A DNA stretch of 64,000 nucleotides from Comamonas sp. SCN 67-35. Its GTDB lineage: Bacteria > Pseudomonadota > Gammaproteobacteria > Burkholderiales > Burkholderiaceae_C. The notes below the pieces were generated by a model. The model was not told the DNA's origin and ran no database searches. It saw only the letters and a list, made by a program, of their open reading frames with translations. The stretch covers positions 124,001 through 188,000 of the forward strand of contig MEFV01000001.1 of NCBI GenBank assembly GCA_001725255.1, in the 5' to 3' direction. Of this stretch, positions 9,343-18,575 are shown piece by piece. The translations under genes were made by a program, and so were the position numbers. Each line of letters opens with the position of its first letter. The first letter of the stretch is position 1.

Positions 9343-9394
9343 CGGCCCGCAGCGCTTGTCCGATTGCGCTCTCGGCCATCGCGGATGCGGGCCG
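9343..9394. repeat. 9-bp inverted repeat in the spoVR/htpG convergent spacer
   Basis: CGGCCCGCA (9343-9351) and TGCGGGCCG (9386-9394) are perfect inverted arms with a 34-base loop. It is the only structure in the spacer between two convergent genes and could end transcription from both sides, though no T run accompanies it. Confidence 0.4.
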
Positions 9395-9397
9395 TGC

Positions 9398-11362
9398 TCA
9401 GGCCAGCAGCGCGTTCACCCGCCTGACATAGGCCGCCGGGTCCTGCGGCATGCCACCTTCGGCCAGCAGCGCCTGATCGAACAGGATGTGCGCCAGGTCG
9501 TTGAAGTGCACGCTGCCGTCAAGCTTTTTCACGAGCGGGTGCTCGGGGTTCACTTCGAGCACAGGCTTGACGTCGGGCGCCTTCTGGCCCGCCTGCTTGA
9601 GCAGGCGCGCGAGCTGGTTGCTCATGTCGCCGTCCTTCACCACCAGGCAGGCGGGTGAATCGACGAGGCGCGTGGTCACGCGCACGTCCTCGGCCTGGTC
9701 CTTCAAGGCTTCCTTGAGCTTGGCCAGCAGCGGCTTGAATTGCTCGGCCGCCTCTTGCGCGGCCTTCTTCTCGGCTTCGTCCTGCAGCGTGCCCAGATCC
9801 ACCGCGCCCTTGGCCACGGACTGCAGCGGCGTGCCGTCGAAGTCCTGCAGGTAGCCCAGCGCCCATTCGTCCACGCGGTCGGCCATCAGGAGCACCTCGA
9901 TGCCCTTCTTCTTGAACACTTCGAGCTGCGGGCTGTTGCGCGCGGCGGCGAGCGTGTCGGCGGTGACGTAGTAGATGGCCGCCTGGCCTTCCTTCATGCG
10001 CGCCTTGTAGTCGGCAAAACCGACGCTCACGCTGTCCGTCGTGGTGGAGGCAAAACGCAGCAGCCGGGCGATGCGCTCGCGGTTGGCGAAGTCCTCGCCC
10101 AGGCCTTCCTTGAGCACGGGGCCGAACTCGGCGTAGAACTGCGTGTACTTGCCCTCCTTGGCCTTGTCTTCGTCGCTCACGACGTCGGTCACGCCGTCGT
10201 CCTTGGACTCGCCTGCGTCGTGCTTGTCGTGCTTGGCCAGGTCTTCGAGCATCGAGAGGACACGCTTGACCGAGCCGTCGCGGATCAGGCGCACATCGCG
10301 GCTTTCCTGCAGCAGCTCGCGCGAGACGTTCAGCGGCAGGTCGCTCGAATCGATCACGCCCTTGACGAAGCGCAGGTAGCCGGGCATCAGCGCCTCGGCG
10401 TCGTCCATGATGAAAACGCGCTTGACATAGAGCTTGATGCCCGCGTGCTTGTCGCGCGTGTACAGATCGAACGGCGCCTTCGCCGGGATGTACAGCAGCT
10501 GCGTGTACTCGGTGTTGCCCTCGACGCGGTTGTGGCTCCAGGTCAGGGGTTTCTCGAAATCGTGGCTGATGGTCTGGTAGAACGCTTCATACTGCTCGGC
10601 GGTGATGTCCTTCCTGGGTCGCGTCCACAGGGCGCTGGCCTGGTTGACCGTCTCCCATTCGCCGGTCTTGACCATGGCGCCGGGCTCGCCCTCTTTCCCG
10701 CTCTCCTTCCATTCCTCTTTTTCCATGAGGATGGGCAGGCTGATGTGGTCCGAGTACTTGCCGATGATCTCCTTGAGCTTCCAGGCGTTGAGGTATTCGC
10801 CCGCGTCCTCGCGCAGGTGCAGCGTGACGGCGGTGCCGCGCGCCTTGCGCTCGATGGTCTCGACGTCGAAGTCGCCCGCGCCGGTGCTGCTCCAGCGCAC
10901 GCCCTCCTCGGGCTTGAGCCCGGCGCGGCGGCTCTCCACCGTGATCCGGTCGGCAACGATGAAGCCCGAGTAGAAGCCCACGCCGAACTGGCCGATGAGC
11001 TGGCCCTGCTCGGTGGCGTCGGATTTCTGCTCGGCGCTGAGGCGGCTCAGGAAGTCGCGCGTGCCGCTCTTGGCGATGGTGCCGAGGTTGGCGATGGCCT
11101 CCTCGGCGCTCATGCCGATGCCGTTGTCGGTGATCGTGAGCGTGCGCTGGTCCTTGTCGAACGAGACGCGCACCTCCAGGTTGGGCGCGTCTTCATACAG
11201 CGTGCTGTCGGCCAGGGCCTCGAAACGCAGCTTGTCGCACGCGTCCGAGGCGTTGGAGACGAGCTCGCGCAGGAAGATTTCCTTGTTGGAATACAGCGAA
11301 TGCGTGACCAGGTGCAGCAGCTGGGCCACTTCCGCCTGGAAGGGATGGTGTTGTTTGCTCAT
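9398..11362 (-). CDS. htpG: Molecular chaperone HtpG (Hsp90)
   Basis: 654-residue cytosolic Hsp90, an ATP-driven dimeric chaperone. The N-terminal GHKL ATPase domain shows '[17 protein letters not shown]' (residues ~33-49, with the catalytic Glu and Asn box), '[10 protein letters not shown]' and '[11 protein letters not shown]'. The middle domain has the '[15 protein letters not shown]' block that contains the key Arg. The C-terminal dimerisation domain is complete. Slightly longer than the E. coli protein (~624) through a charged insertion near residue 380. A heat-shock-like promoter sits about 80 bases upstream of the start. Confidence 0.97.
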   Translation of the reverse strand: MSKQHHPFQAEVAQLLHLVTHSLYSNKEIFLRELVSNASDACDKLRFEALADSTLYEDAPNLEVRVSFDKDQRTLTITDNGIGMSAEEAIANLGTIAKSGTRDFLSRLSAEQKSDATEQGQLIGQFGVGFYSGFIVADRITVESRRAGLKPEEGVRWSSTGAGDFDVETIERKARGTAVTLHLREDAGEYLNAWKLKEIIGKYSDHISLPILMEKEEWKESGKEGEPGAMVKTGEWETVNQASALWTRPRKDITAEQYEAFYQTISHDFEKPLTWSHNRVEGNTEYTQLLYIPAKAPFDLYTRDKHAGIKLYVKRVFIMDDAEALMPGYLRFVKGVIDSSDLPLNVSRELLQESRDVRLIRDGSVKRVLSMLEDLAKHDKHDAGESKDDGVTDVVSDEDKAKEGKYTQFYAEFGPVLKEGLGEDFANRERIARLLRFASTTTDSVSVGFADYKARMKEGQAAIYYVTADTLAAARNSPQLEVFKKKGIEVLLMADRVDEWALGYLQDFDGTPLQSVAKGAVDLGTLQDEAEKKAAQEAAEQFKPLLAKLKEALKDQAEDVRVTTRLVDSPACLVVKDGDMSNQLARLLKQAGQKAPDVKPVLEVNPEHPLVKKLDGSVHFNDLAHILFDQALLAEGGMPQDPAAYVRRVNALLA

Positions 11363-11439
11363 GGAAGTCGAAACGGAACAAGGGGAACAGGATGGCGCGC
11401 AAGGGGCGACGTGAGCCCCCGATGCGCGCGGCGAGAGTC

Positions 11440-11467
11440 AGATAGGGGCGTGCCGCGCGTTTTCAAC
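11440..11467 (-). promoter_or_regulatory. Sigma-32-like heat-shock promoter of htpG
   Basis: On the minus strand GTTGAAA (complement of 11461-11467), a 12-base spacer and CCCCTATCT (complement of 11440-11448) resemble the sigma-32 consensus CTTGAAA-N(11-16)-CCCCATNT. The position ~80 bases before htpG and the known heat induction of that gene support it. Its -35 end lies within a 9-bp inverted repeat (11449-11457 / 11472-11480). Confidence 0.65.
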
Positions 11468-11480
11468 CGCACGCGGCACG
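11449..11480. repeat. Inverted repeat around the htpG -35 element
   Basis: CGTGCCGCG (11449-11457) and CGCGGCACG (11472-11480) are perfect 9-bp arms flanking the -35 hexamer. Because it lies upstream of the likely start of transcription it is not a leader hairpin, so an operator is possible. It is not the CIRCE sequence bound by HrcA. Confidence 0.4.
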
Positions 11481-11502
11481 CAGGATACAGGCCGCGCCAA
11501 GA

Positions 11503-11562
11503 ATAACAAAACAATAGCTGCAAGCACTTGTCTTACATGTGCAAGAGCCATATTTTGCTTGA
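11503..11562. repeat. Comamonad-type short palindromic repeat (copy 1)
   Basis: Sequence around ATAGCTGCAAGCACTTG (11514-11530) and GTGCAAGAGCCATATTTTG (11540-11558) fits the pattern ATAGCTG..AGCGCTTG-spacer-GCGCTA.AGCC..TTTT seen at five other places in the window. It is A+T-richer than its surroundings and lies between the Crp-type gene and the htpG promoter. Confidence 0.55.
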
Positions 11563-11577
11563 AATTGCGAAACGGAT

Positions 11578-12321
11578 TCAGCGTGCATCGCCGCGCCCGC
11601 GCCCACGCCCTTCGGCCAGCAGGTGCGTGCGCAGCGCCTGCACGTCGAGCACGCGCAGGCCGCCGTATTCGATGCGGATCATGCCCCGCTCCTGCAGGCG
11701 CGCCAGCGCCTCGTTCACGCGCTGGCGCGACAGGCCCACGAGATAGGCCAACTCCTGTTGCGTGATCCGCAGCACCTGGTGCACGCCGGGGTAGAGCACC
11801 GGGTTGAACAGCGCGGACAGGCTCAGCGCCACGCGCGCGTCGGGGCTGTGCAGCAGGTCGGTCTCGCGCGCGGTGATGAACTGGCCCACGCGTTCGTTGA
11901 GCTGATTCATGATGAAGCGGTTAAAGCCGATGGAGTGATCGAGCAGCCAGTCGAAAGTGTCTATGGGCAGGCCTGCCACCACACTGCGCCTGAGCGCCTG
12001 GATGTTGTAGCGGTAGGGCTCGTGCTTGAGCACCGTGCCCTCGCCGAACCAGCCGCCGGGCGGCATGCCGATGATGGTGACGGCGTCGCCCTGCACGTTG
12101 TCGATGGTCATCTTGAGCAGGCCATCGATGACGCCGAACCAGTAGGTGGCGGGCCGGCCGGTGCGGCACACATAGTCCCCGGGATAGGCATCACCCACCA
12201 CGACGGCAGCCCGCGCGCGCTCGCGCTCGGCCGGCGCCAGGGGTCCGAGCCAGGGGATGTCCGCCAGCTCGCGCGCCGTGGGGGAGCGCCTGCGCTGGTA
12301 GATGGGCGAATCACCGGACAT
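11578..12321 (-). CDS. Crp/Fnr-family transcriptional regulator
   Basis: 247 residues with a cyclic-nucleotide-binding-like N-terminal barrel (~residues 20-140, containing 'MPPGGWFGEGTVL'), a dimer helix and a winged helix-turn-helix near the C-terminus ('ITQQELAYLVGLSRQRVNEAL', residues ~193-213). Only one Cys is present, so it cannot hold the four-Cys iron-sulfur cluster of Fnr. The cAMP-contact motif is also not convincing, so the signal is unknown. The start has a good site (AAGGAGAG on the minus strand) that overlaps the end of gspB, 14 bases away, so it may be co-transcribed with gspA-gspB. The tail is Arg/Gly-rich. Confidence 0.9.
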   Translation of the reverse strand: MSGDSPIYQRRRSPTARELADIPWLGPLAPAERERARAAVVVGDAYPGDYVCRTGRPATYWFGVIDGLLKMTIDNVQGDAVTIIGMPPGGWFGEGTVLKHEPYRYNIQALRRSVVAGLPIDTFDWLLDHSIGFNRFIMNQLNERVGQFITARETDLLHSPDARVALSLSALFNPVLYPGVHQVLRITQQELAYLVGLSRQRVNEALARLQERGMIRIEYGGLRVLDVQALRTHLLAEGRGRGRGDAR

Positions 12322-12335
12322 GGGGCACGCTCTCC

Positions 12336-13007
12336 TTATTCAGACGCCAGCGCGACGCGGTAGCCGCGAAACAGCCAGACGGTGCGCGCAGGCTCGATGG
12401 CCTGCAGCACCATGCCGGGTGCGGCCGAGTCGCCTTCGTGCAACACCTGCCCGTTGACGATGGCCATGCGCAGGCGGGCGCTGGCCGACCAGGTGATGCC
12501 GGCCACGTGCAGCCCGGGCAGTTCTGCGCGCACCGAGGCGGGCAGATCCGCCGGGGCAAAGACGGGACCGGTGCCCGTGGTCCTGGCGGGCGCCGCAGGC
12601 TCCTGCCGTGCTTGACCCGCGGGCGGCGCAGAGCCCGCGGCCACCGTGGGCGGCCGGCGCGCCGCGGGCGCAAGGGCCGGGCGCGCAGGCGCCTTGGCTG
12701 GCGGCGCTTCATGCGCCGGCTCGGCACCGACCACTGCAGGCGGCGCCGGCTTCGCGGCCGCAGCCGCAGGGACGGACGGCGGCAAGGGAGCCTGTGGTCT
12801 GCCCGCCCCCCACCACCACAGCAGCGCGGCGGCGCCCATCACCAGCGCCAGCGCGCCCGCGATCACCCATGGCGCACGGGCTCTGCGCGCGCCGGCGGCG
12901 CCAGAGGCGGCCGGGGCCAGCACCGCGGCCGGACTGTGCACGGTGGGCACGGTGCCGCGCTTGCGTTCCTGTTCCGCGCGGCGCAGGGCTTCAAGGATGG
13001 TGGACAT
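12336..13007 (-). CDS. gspB: General secretion pathway protein GspB-like
   Basis: 223 residues. The opening 'MSTILEALRRAEQERKRG' is the cytoplasmic signature of GspB/ExeB. One transmembrane helix follows (~residues 43-66), then a Pro/Ala-rich periplasmic linker and a C-terminal ~60-residue domain with 'AGITWSASARLRMAIVNGQV' and 'VWLFRGYRVAL', the conserved GspB domain. With the GspA ATPase, GspB is proposed to help the type II secretion secretin assemble in the outer membrane through peptidoglycan. The 18-base gap to gspA supports an operon. The main gsp cluster is not in this window. Confidence 0.85.
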   Translation of the reverse strand: MSTILEALRRAEQERKRGTVPTVHSPAAVLAPAASGAAGARRARAPWVIAGALALVMGAAALLWWWGAGRPQAPLPPSVPAAAAAKPAPPAVVGAEPAHEAPPAKAPARPALAPAARRPPTVAAGSAPPAGQARQEPAAPARTTGTGPVFAPADLPASVRAELPGLHVAGITWSASARLRMAIVNGQVLHEGDSAAPGMVLQAIEPARTVWLFRGYRVALASE

Positions 13008-13025
13008 GGGCGTGGGTTCCGGACA

Positions 13026-14636
13026 TCAGGGTGTGGACCGAGCGGGGGATCGGGATGCATCGGCATCGGGTTGCGCCAGCAGATGCGGCTCATCGCTCTG
13101 GAGCAGGCGGTTCAGGCGCATGAGCGTGAGCGGCCCCGCCTGCCCATCGGCCGCCAGCCCCTGTTCGCGCTGCAGCTGCTGCACGCGCGCGCGCAAGGTG
13201 GCGGCCGGCGCGATGCCCGCGCGATCGAGCTGCTGCGCGAGCCACGCGCTGCCCGCGTCGCTCGCCGCCACATCGGCCTGCACCACCAGGCCTTCGGGTG
13301 CGCGCCAGAGCGTGGCCAGCGTGCCCGTCCACAGCCGCGCCACCTCCGGCCACGGCACGCGGATCGGCCCGCCCTGCGCGCCCTGCACCTGTGCATGCGA
13401 GCCGCCAAGCGCCAGCAGCAGCACGGCCGCGGGGGCCTGGTCGGGCACGCGCAGGCGCAGCAGCACGGGGCGATCGATCTGGCGCAGCAGCGCCTCGGTC
13501 GCGTCCCGGGCGCTCCAGCATTGCAGGCCCGCGGGCAATGGCGACTCGCAGGGCGTGCTCCCGGCCGCCACATCCGCACCCCACAGGCGCGCCAGGCGCT
13601 GCCAGGCGCCGCCCTCGTCAGGCGGCTGGCGCGCCAGCAGCTCGGCCAGCGTGGCCGGTTCAGGCGCCAGAGCCTGGGGCGACGCCGATGCCCCGCGGGG
13701 CATCGTCTGAACCGGCAGCCTGCCCGTCAGGGCCATGGCCGCCACGACCAGCGCCGCGCCGGCCGCTGCCCCCGCCAGCGCCACGGGCCAGCGCGGGCGC
13801 GCCGATGCACGCGGGCCATCGGCGCCAAAGACCTCGCGCGCGGCGCCGTTCACCATGGCCGTGTCCATCTCGCGCCGCCCCGCCGCGTAGGCGGCGAGCA
13901 GGGCGCGGTCGCACAGCAGGTTGATGCGCCGCGGCACGCCGCCCGAGAGCGCGTGGATGCGCGCCAGCGCCCTGGACGCAAACGGCAGCGGCCCCTGCCA
14001 GCCCGCCACGCCCATGCGGTGCGCGATGTATTGCGCCGTCTCCTGCGCGGTCAGCGGCCCGAGGTGGTAGCGCGCCACCACGCGCTGCGCCAGCTGCGTG
14101 AGTTCGGGTCGCGCCACCACGGTGCGCAGCTCGGGCTGGCCGATCAGGACGATCTGCAGCAGCTTCTTCTCGTCCGTCTCCAGATTGGTGAGCAGGCGCA
14201 GCTGCTCCAGCACGTCGCCCGAGAGGCTTTGCGCCTCGTCGATGATGAGCACGCAGTTGCGGCCCGCCGCGTGCTGCGCGAGCAGCCAGGCGTTGAGCGG
14301 GTCCACGCACTCCTTGATGCTCGGGTGCACGGGGTCGCTGGCCGGATGCGCCACGCCGAATTCGTCGCAAATGGTGGCCAGCAGCTCCTGCGCGCTGAGC
14401 TTGGGGTTGAAGATGTAGGCGGCCGTGCAGTCCTCGGGAATCTGCTGCAGAAAGCAGCGACAGACCGTGGTCTTGCCCGTGCCCACCTCGCCCGTGAGCA
14501 GCACGAAGCCGCCGCCGGAAAGGCCGTACAGCAGGTGAGCGAGCGCCTCGCGATGGCGCTCGCTCATGAAAAGATAGCGCGGATCGGGCGCGATCGAAAA
14601 CGGCAGGTGTTCCAGACCGAAGAAGGCGGCGTACAT
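13026..14636 (-). CDS. gspA: ExeA/GspA-type AAA ATPase with peptidoglycan-binding end
   Basis: 536 residues from ATG 14636, preferred over a start 45 bases further up because 'MYAAFFGLEHLPFSIAPDP' is the family opening. Walker A 'GEVGTGKTT' lies at residues 49-57 and Walker B 'VLIIDEAQ' near 125. An Arg/His-rich AAA lid follows, then one transmembrane helix (~residue 285) and a periplasmic domain that ends in a peptidoglycan-binding motif ('LQREQGLAADGQAGPLTLM'). In Aeromonas the ExeA-ExeB complex remodels peptidoglycan for the secretin. It is divergent from the acyl-CoA synthetase, sharing a palindrome-rich 160-base gap. Confidence 0.87.
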   Translation of the reverse strand: MYAAFFGLEHLPFSIAPDPRYLFMSERHREALAHLLYGLSGGGFVLLTGEVGTGKTTVCRCFLQQIPEDCTAAYIFNPKLSAQELLATICDEFGVAHPASDPVHPSIKECVDPLNAWLLAQHAAGRNCVLIIDEAQSLSGDVLEQLRLLTNLETDEKKLLQIVLIGQPELRTVVARPELTQLAQRVVARYHLGPLTAQETAQYIAHRMGVAGWQGPLPFASRALARIHALSGGVPRRINLLCDRALLAAYAAGRREMDTAMVNGAAREVFGADGPRASARPRWPVALAGAAAGAALVVAAMALTGRLPVQTMPRGASASPQALAPEPATLAELLARQPPDEGGAWQRLARLWGADVAAGSTPCESPLPAGLQCWSARDATEALLRQIDRPVLLRLRVPDQAPAAVLLLALGGSHAQVQGAQGGPIRVPWPEVARLWTGTLATLWRAPEGLVVQADVAASDAGSAWLAQQLDRAGIAPAATLRARVQQLQREQGLAADGQAGPLTLMRLNRLLQSDEPHLLAQPDADASRSPARSTP

Positions 14637-14681
14637 GCGGCTGAGGATAGCGTTGGGCACCCGTGCGGCGTCACGCCGCAT

Positions 14682-14753
14682 CCAAGGGTTTTACCCAAGG
14701 GGTATTAACCCGTAAATTGTCGTCACAAAGACAAAGATCCGTCAAACCCTTGG
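14682..14753. promoter_or_regulatory. Palindrome-rich divergent control region
   Basis: CCAAGGGTTT (14682-14691) and AAACCCTTGG (14744-14753) are perfect 10-bp inverted arms. Between them lie GGGTATTAACCC (14700-14711), itself a palindrome, and a further CCCAAGGGG. Such repeated half-sites between two divergent genes suggest operator DNA for a regulator encoded elsewhere. No convincing -35/-10 pair was found. Confidence 0.4.
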
Positions 14754-14796
14754 GCACCATGGTCATCTGCACGTGCTAATCCAATCGACCATCGGC

Positions 14797-16731
14797 ATGA
14801 CGAGTACTTTCCCCCACCTCTTGCTGCAGCAAGCCAAGGCGCGTCCCGACGCCCCCGCGCTGCGCGAGAAGGAATATGGCATCTGGCAGACGTGGAGCTG
14901 GCAAAAGGCGGCCGACGACGTGCGCCTCATGGCCTGCGGCCTGACCGCGCTGGGTTTGCGGGCAGGCGAGAACCTGGTTTTCGTCAGCGGCAACCGGCCC
15001 TATTGCTATCTGGGCTTCGCCGCCGTGCAGAGCCTGCGCGCTATCCCCATCCCGCTGTACCAGGACGCCGTGGCCGCCGAGATGATCTTCGTGATGACGG
15101 ACGCGCAAGTGCGCTTCGCCTATGCCGAAGACCAGGAGCAGGTCGACAAGCTGCTGGAGATCCGCGAGAGCCACCCGGCCCTGGAAGTGATCATCTACGA
15201 AGATCCGCGCGGTCTGCGCCACTACGAGCAGCCGGGGCTCATCAGCATCCAGGCGCTGCTGGAAAAAGGCCGCGCCTGGGATGCGCAGCACCCCGGCGTC
15301 TGGCAGCAGGAACTGTCCAGGCTCGACGGGCAGGACACCTCGATCATCCTCTACACCTCCGGCACGACCGGCAAGCCCAAGGGGGTGTGCCTCACGCACG
15401 AGGGCTTCATCGTCGCGGCGCGCGGCGGGCAGGAGGTGGATCACCTCGCGCCCGGGGAAAACGTCGTCTCCTACCTGCCTCCGGCCTGGGCGGGCGACCA
15501 TCTTTTCTCCTTCGCGCAGTGGATCGTCGTGGGCTTCACGATCAACTGCCCCGAGGACGCGAGCACGGTAGCGATCGACATGCGCGAGATCGGGCCGACA
15601 TACTACTTCGCGCCGCCGCGCATCTTCGAAGGACTGCTCACCTCGGTCTCGATCCGCATGGAAGACGCGGCGCGCCCCAAACAGTGGCTGTTCGAGCGCT
15701 GCATGCGTCTGGCCCGGCGCGTGGGTGCGGACATTCTGGACGGCAAATCCGTGGGTGCCTGGGACAGGCTCAAGTACCGCATGGCCGATCTGCTGATCTA
15801 CGGGCCGCTGAAGAACGTCATGGGCCTGTCGCGCATCCGCGTGGCCTACACCGCGGGCGCGGCCATCGGGCCCGATCTGTTCCGCTTCTTCCGCTCGATT
15901 GGCGTGAACCTCAAGCAGCTCTACGGCTCCACCGAGACCTCGGCCTACGTCTGCATCCAGCGCGACGGGCAGGTGGAGCTTTCCGCCGTGGGCCAGCCCG
16001 CGCCGGGCGTGCAGGTGCGCATCGCCGACAGCGGCGAGGTGATGGTGAAAAGCGCCGCGCTGCTCAAGGAGTACTACAAGCGCCCCGACGCCACCGCCGA
16101 GGTACTCGATGCCGACGGCTGGTTTCACACCGGTGACGCGGGCCTGATCGATGCGGCCGGGCAGCTGCGCATCATCGACCGTGCCAAAGACGTCGGCAAG
16201 CTCACCAGCGGCGCGATGTTCGCGCCCAACTACATCGAGAACAAGCTCAAGTTCTTCCCGCAGATCAAGGAGGCGGTGTGCTTCGGCCACGACCGCGACA
16301 AGGTCTGCGCCTTCATCAACATCGACTTCGACGCCGTGGGCAACTGGGCCGAGCGCCAGAGCCTGCCCTACGCCGGCTACGTCGATCTGGCGGGCAAGCT
16401 GCCCGTGCTGGAGATGATGCGCGAGTGCATCGCGCAGGTGAACGCCGATCTGGCCGCCGAAGAAGGCATGGCCGGCACGCAGATCGCGCGCTTTCTCGTG
16501 CTGCACAAGGAACTGGATCCGGACGACGACGAGCTCACACGCACGCGCAAGGTGCGGCGCAATTTCGTCGCCGAGAAATACGCGGTGCTGATCGATGCGC
16601 TTTACACGGGCAAGAGCGAGCAGTTCATCGAGACCAAGGTGAAGTTCGAGGATGGGCGCACCGGCACCGTCTTGGCCACGCTCAAGATCCTCGAAGCGAA
16701 AACCTGGCCCGCCGCAAGGAAGGCCGCATGA
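14797..16731 (+). CDS. Long-chain-type acyl-CoA synthetase (AMP-forming)
   Basis: 644 residues from ATG 14797; an in-frame GTG at 14773 would add eight. It activates a carboxylic acid to its CoA thioester with ATP. Signatures: P-loop 'SIILYTSGTTGKPKG' (~residues 190-204), 'YGSTETSAY' (~380) and 'GWFHTGDAG' (~440), then a C-terminal lid domain with the long-chain-type insertions. Its stop overlaps the ATP-binding subunit gene that follows (ATGA at 16728-16731), so it is the first gene of a transport operon. I infer that it activates what the importer brings in, probably an aromatic, alicyclic or medium-chain acid, but the substrate cannot be read from sequence. Confidence 0.9.
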   Translation: MTSTFPHLLLQQAKARPDAPALREKEYGIWQTWSWQKAADDVRLMACGLTALGLRAGENLVFVSGNRPYCYLGFAAVQSLRAIPIPLYQDAVAAEMIFVMTDAQVRFAYAEDQEQVDKLLEIRESHPALEVIIYEDPRGLRHYEQPGLISIQALLEKGRAWDAQHPGVWQQELSRLDGQDTSIILYTSGTTGKPKGVCLTHEGFIVAARGGQEVDHLAPGENVVSYLPPAWAGDHLFSFAQWIVVGFTINCPEDASTVAIDMREIGPTYYFAPPRIFEGLLTSVSIRMEDAARPKQWLFERCMRLARRVGADILDGKSVGAWDRLKYRMADLLIYGPLKNVMGLSRIRVAYTAGAAIGPDLFRFFRSIGVNLKQLYGSTETSAYVCIQRDGQVELSAVGQPAPGVQVRIADSGEVMVKSAALLKEYYKRPDATAEVLDADGWFHTGDAGLIDAAGQLRIIDRAKDVGKLTSGAMFAPNYIENKLKFFPQIKEAVCFGHDRDKVCAFINIDFDAVGNWAERQSLPYAGYVDLAGKLPVLEMMRECIAQVNADLAAEEGMAGTQIARFLVLHKELDPDDDELTRTRKVRRNFVAEKYAVLIDALYTGKSEQFIETKVKFEDGRTGTVLATLKILEAKTWPAARKAA

Positions 16732-17567
16732 CCGATATGGCTACATCCGTGACCGCTGACGCAACCGACCCGAAGGGCGCCGCCGGCTCCCGGTCCATCG
16801 GCGACGTGATCCTGCGCGTGCAGAACATCAGCCTGCGCTTTGGCGGCGTGAATGCGCTCACCGACATTTCGTTCGACGTGCGCGAGCATGAAATCCGCTC
16901 CATCATCGGCCCCAACGGCGCCGGCAAGAGTTCGATGCTCAACTGCATCAACGGCGTGTACACGCCGACCGAAGGCTCGATCACCTTCCGCGGCAAAACC
17001 TTCAGCCACATGAACAGCCGCCAGGTGGCCGAGATGGGCGTGGCGCGCACCTTCCAGAACCTGGCGCTGTTCAAGGGCATGAGCGTGATCGACAACATCA
17101 TGACCGGGCGCAACCTGAAGATCAAAAGCGGCATCCTGATGCAGGCGCTGCGCTGGGGTCCGGCTGAACGCGAGGAGCTGGCGCACCGCGAGTTCGTCGA
17201 GCACATCATCGACTTCCTCGAGATCCAGGCCCACCGCAAGACCCCGGTCGGGCAGCTCCCCTACGGCCTGCAAAAGCGCGTGGACCTGGGCCGGGCGCTG
17301 GCGATGGAGCCGCAGGTGTTGCTGCTCGACGAGCCCATGGCCGGCATGAATGTCGAGGAAAAGCAGGACATGAGCCGCTTCATCATGGACGTGAACGACG
17401 AGTTCGGCACCACCATCGTGCTGATCGAGCACGACATGGGCGTGGTGATGGACATTTCCGACCGCGTCGTGGTGCTGGACTACGGCAGGAAGATCGGCGA
17501 CGGCACACCCGACGAGGTGCGTGCCAACGAGGACGTGATCCGCGCCTATCTGGGCGCCGGACATTGA
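16728..17567 (+). CDS. HAAT-family ABC transporter ATP-binding protein (LivG type)
   Basis: 279-residue ATPase of an ABC importer. Walker A 'GPNGAGKSS' at residues 61-69, signature region 'LPYGLQKRVDLGRALA', Walker B 'VLLLDEPMAGMN' and the switch His in 'VLIEHDMGVVMD'. The first ~27 residues are an Ala/Asp-rich extension missing from E. coli LivG. It starts within the stop of the CoA ligase gene and is followed 13 bases later by the first permease. The family handles branched-chain amino acids, amides, urea and aromatic acids; the ligases on both sides argue against a simple amino-acid substrate. Confidence 0.93.
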   Translation: MTDMATSVTADATDPKGAAGSRSIGDVILRVQNISLRFGGVNALTDISFDVREHEIRSIIGPNGAGKSSMLNCINGVYTPTEGSITFRGKTFSHMNSRQVAEMGVARTFQNLALFKGMSVIDNIMTGRNLKIKSGILMQALRWGPAEREELAHREFVEHIIDFLEIQAHRKTPVGQLPYGLQKRVDLGRALAMEPQVLLLDEPMAGMNVEEKQDMSRFIMDVNDEFGTTIVLIEHDMGVVMDISDRVVVLDYGRKIGDGTPDEVRANEDVIRAYLGAGH

Positions 17568-17580
17568 AGCAGGCGGGCAC

Positions 17581-18510
17581 ATGGGATTCTTTCTTGAAAC
17601 ATTGATTGGCGGCCTCATGGCCGGCATGTTGTATGCGCTGGTGGCGCTGGGCTTCGTGCTGATCTTCAAGGCCTCGGGCGTGTTCAACTTCGCGCAAGGG
17701 GCCATGGTGCTGTTCGCTGCGCTGGCGATGGCGCGCTTCGCGGAGTGGATTCCGCAATGGACCGGTATCGAAAACCAGATCGTCGCCAACCTGGCCGCCT
17801 TCGCCATCGCCGCCGTCATCATGTTCATGGCCGCCTGGCTGATCGAGCGCCTGGTGCTGCGCTACCTCGTCAACCAGGAAGGCACGACGCTGCTGATGGC
17901 CACCCTGGGCATCGCCTATTTCATGGAAGGTCTGGGACAGAGTTTCTTCGGCAGCGAGATCTACCGCATCGACATCGGCATGCCCAAGGACCCGGTCCTC
18001 ATCCTTGAAAAAACCTTCGAGGGCGGCGTGATGGTCAACCCCGAAGACCTTATTGCCGCGGCCATCGGCGCGGTGCTGGTCGCGGCATTGGCGATTTTTT
18101 TCCAGAAGACCACCACGGGCCGCGCGCTGCGCGCGGTGGCCGACGATCACCAGGCGGCGCAGTCGGTGGGCATCCCGCTGTCGCGCATCTGGTTCATCGT
18201 CTGGTGCGTGGCCGGGGTGGTGGCGCTCGTGGCCGGCATGATCTGGGGCAGCAAGCTGGGCGTGCAATTTTCGCTGGCCACGCTGGCGCTGCGGGCGCTG
18301 CCCGTGGTCATCCTGGGTGGGCTCACCTCGGTGCCGGGCGCCATCGTCGGCGGACTCATCATCGGCGTGGGGGAGAAGCTCTCCGAGGTTTACCTGGGCC
18401 CGTTCGTCGGCGGCGGCATCGAGATCTGGTTCGCCTACGTGCTGTCGCTGGTGTTCCTGCTGTTCCGGCCCCAGGGACTCTTCGGCGAAAAAATCATTGA
18501 CCGTGTCTGA
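17581..18510 (+). CDS. HAAT-family ABC transporter permease (LivH type)
   Basis: 309-residue inner-membrane permease with about eight hydrophobic helices. The opening 'GGLMAGMLYALVALGFVLIFKASGVFNFAQG' region (residues ~10-40) is the LivH signature, and 'GRALRAVADDHQAAQSVGIPL' is the cytoplasmic coupling loop that contacts the ATPases. Followed by a 65-base gap holding one of the short palindromic repeats, then livM. Confidence 0.93.
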   Translation: MGFFLETLIGGLMAGMLYALVALGFVLIFKASGVFNFAQGAMVLFAALAMARFAEWIPQWTGIENQIVANLAAFAIAAVIMFMAAWLIERLVLRYLVNQEGTTLLMATLGIAYFMEGLGQSFFGSEIYRIDIGMPKDPVLILEKTFEGGVMVNPEDLIAAAIGAVLVAALAIFFQKTTTGRALRAVADDHQAAQSVGIPLSRIWFIVWCVAGVVALVAGMIWGSKLGVQFSLATLALRALPVVILGGLTSVPGAIVGGLIIGVGEKLSEVYLGPFVGGGIEIWFAYVLSLVFLLFRPQGLFGEKIIDRV

Positions 18511-18518
18511 CCCCTGTT

Positions 18519-18570
18519 TTCATAGCTTGAAGCGCTTGACTGACAGGCGCTAGAGTCCAAAAAGGCTCAT
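18519..18570. repeat. Comamonad-type short palindromic repeat (copy 2)
   Basis: CATAGCTTGAAGCGCTTGAC (18521-18540), a short spacer, then GGCGCTAGAGTCCAAAAAGG (18546-18565). This is the clearest copy of the family. It lies inside the operon between the two permease genes, where it could act on mRNA stability. Confidence 0.6.
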
Positions 18571-18575
18571 AAACC

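Noticed and set aside
11578..12321. Oxygen sensor Fnr
   Set aside because: Only one cysteine in the protein, so the iron-sulfur cluster cannot be bound.
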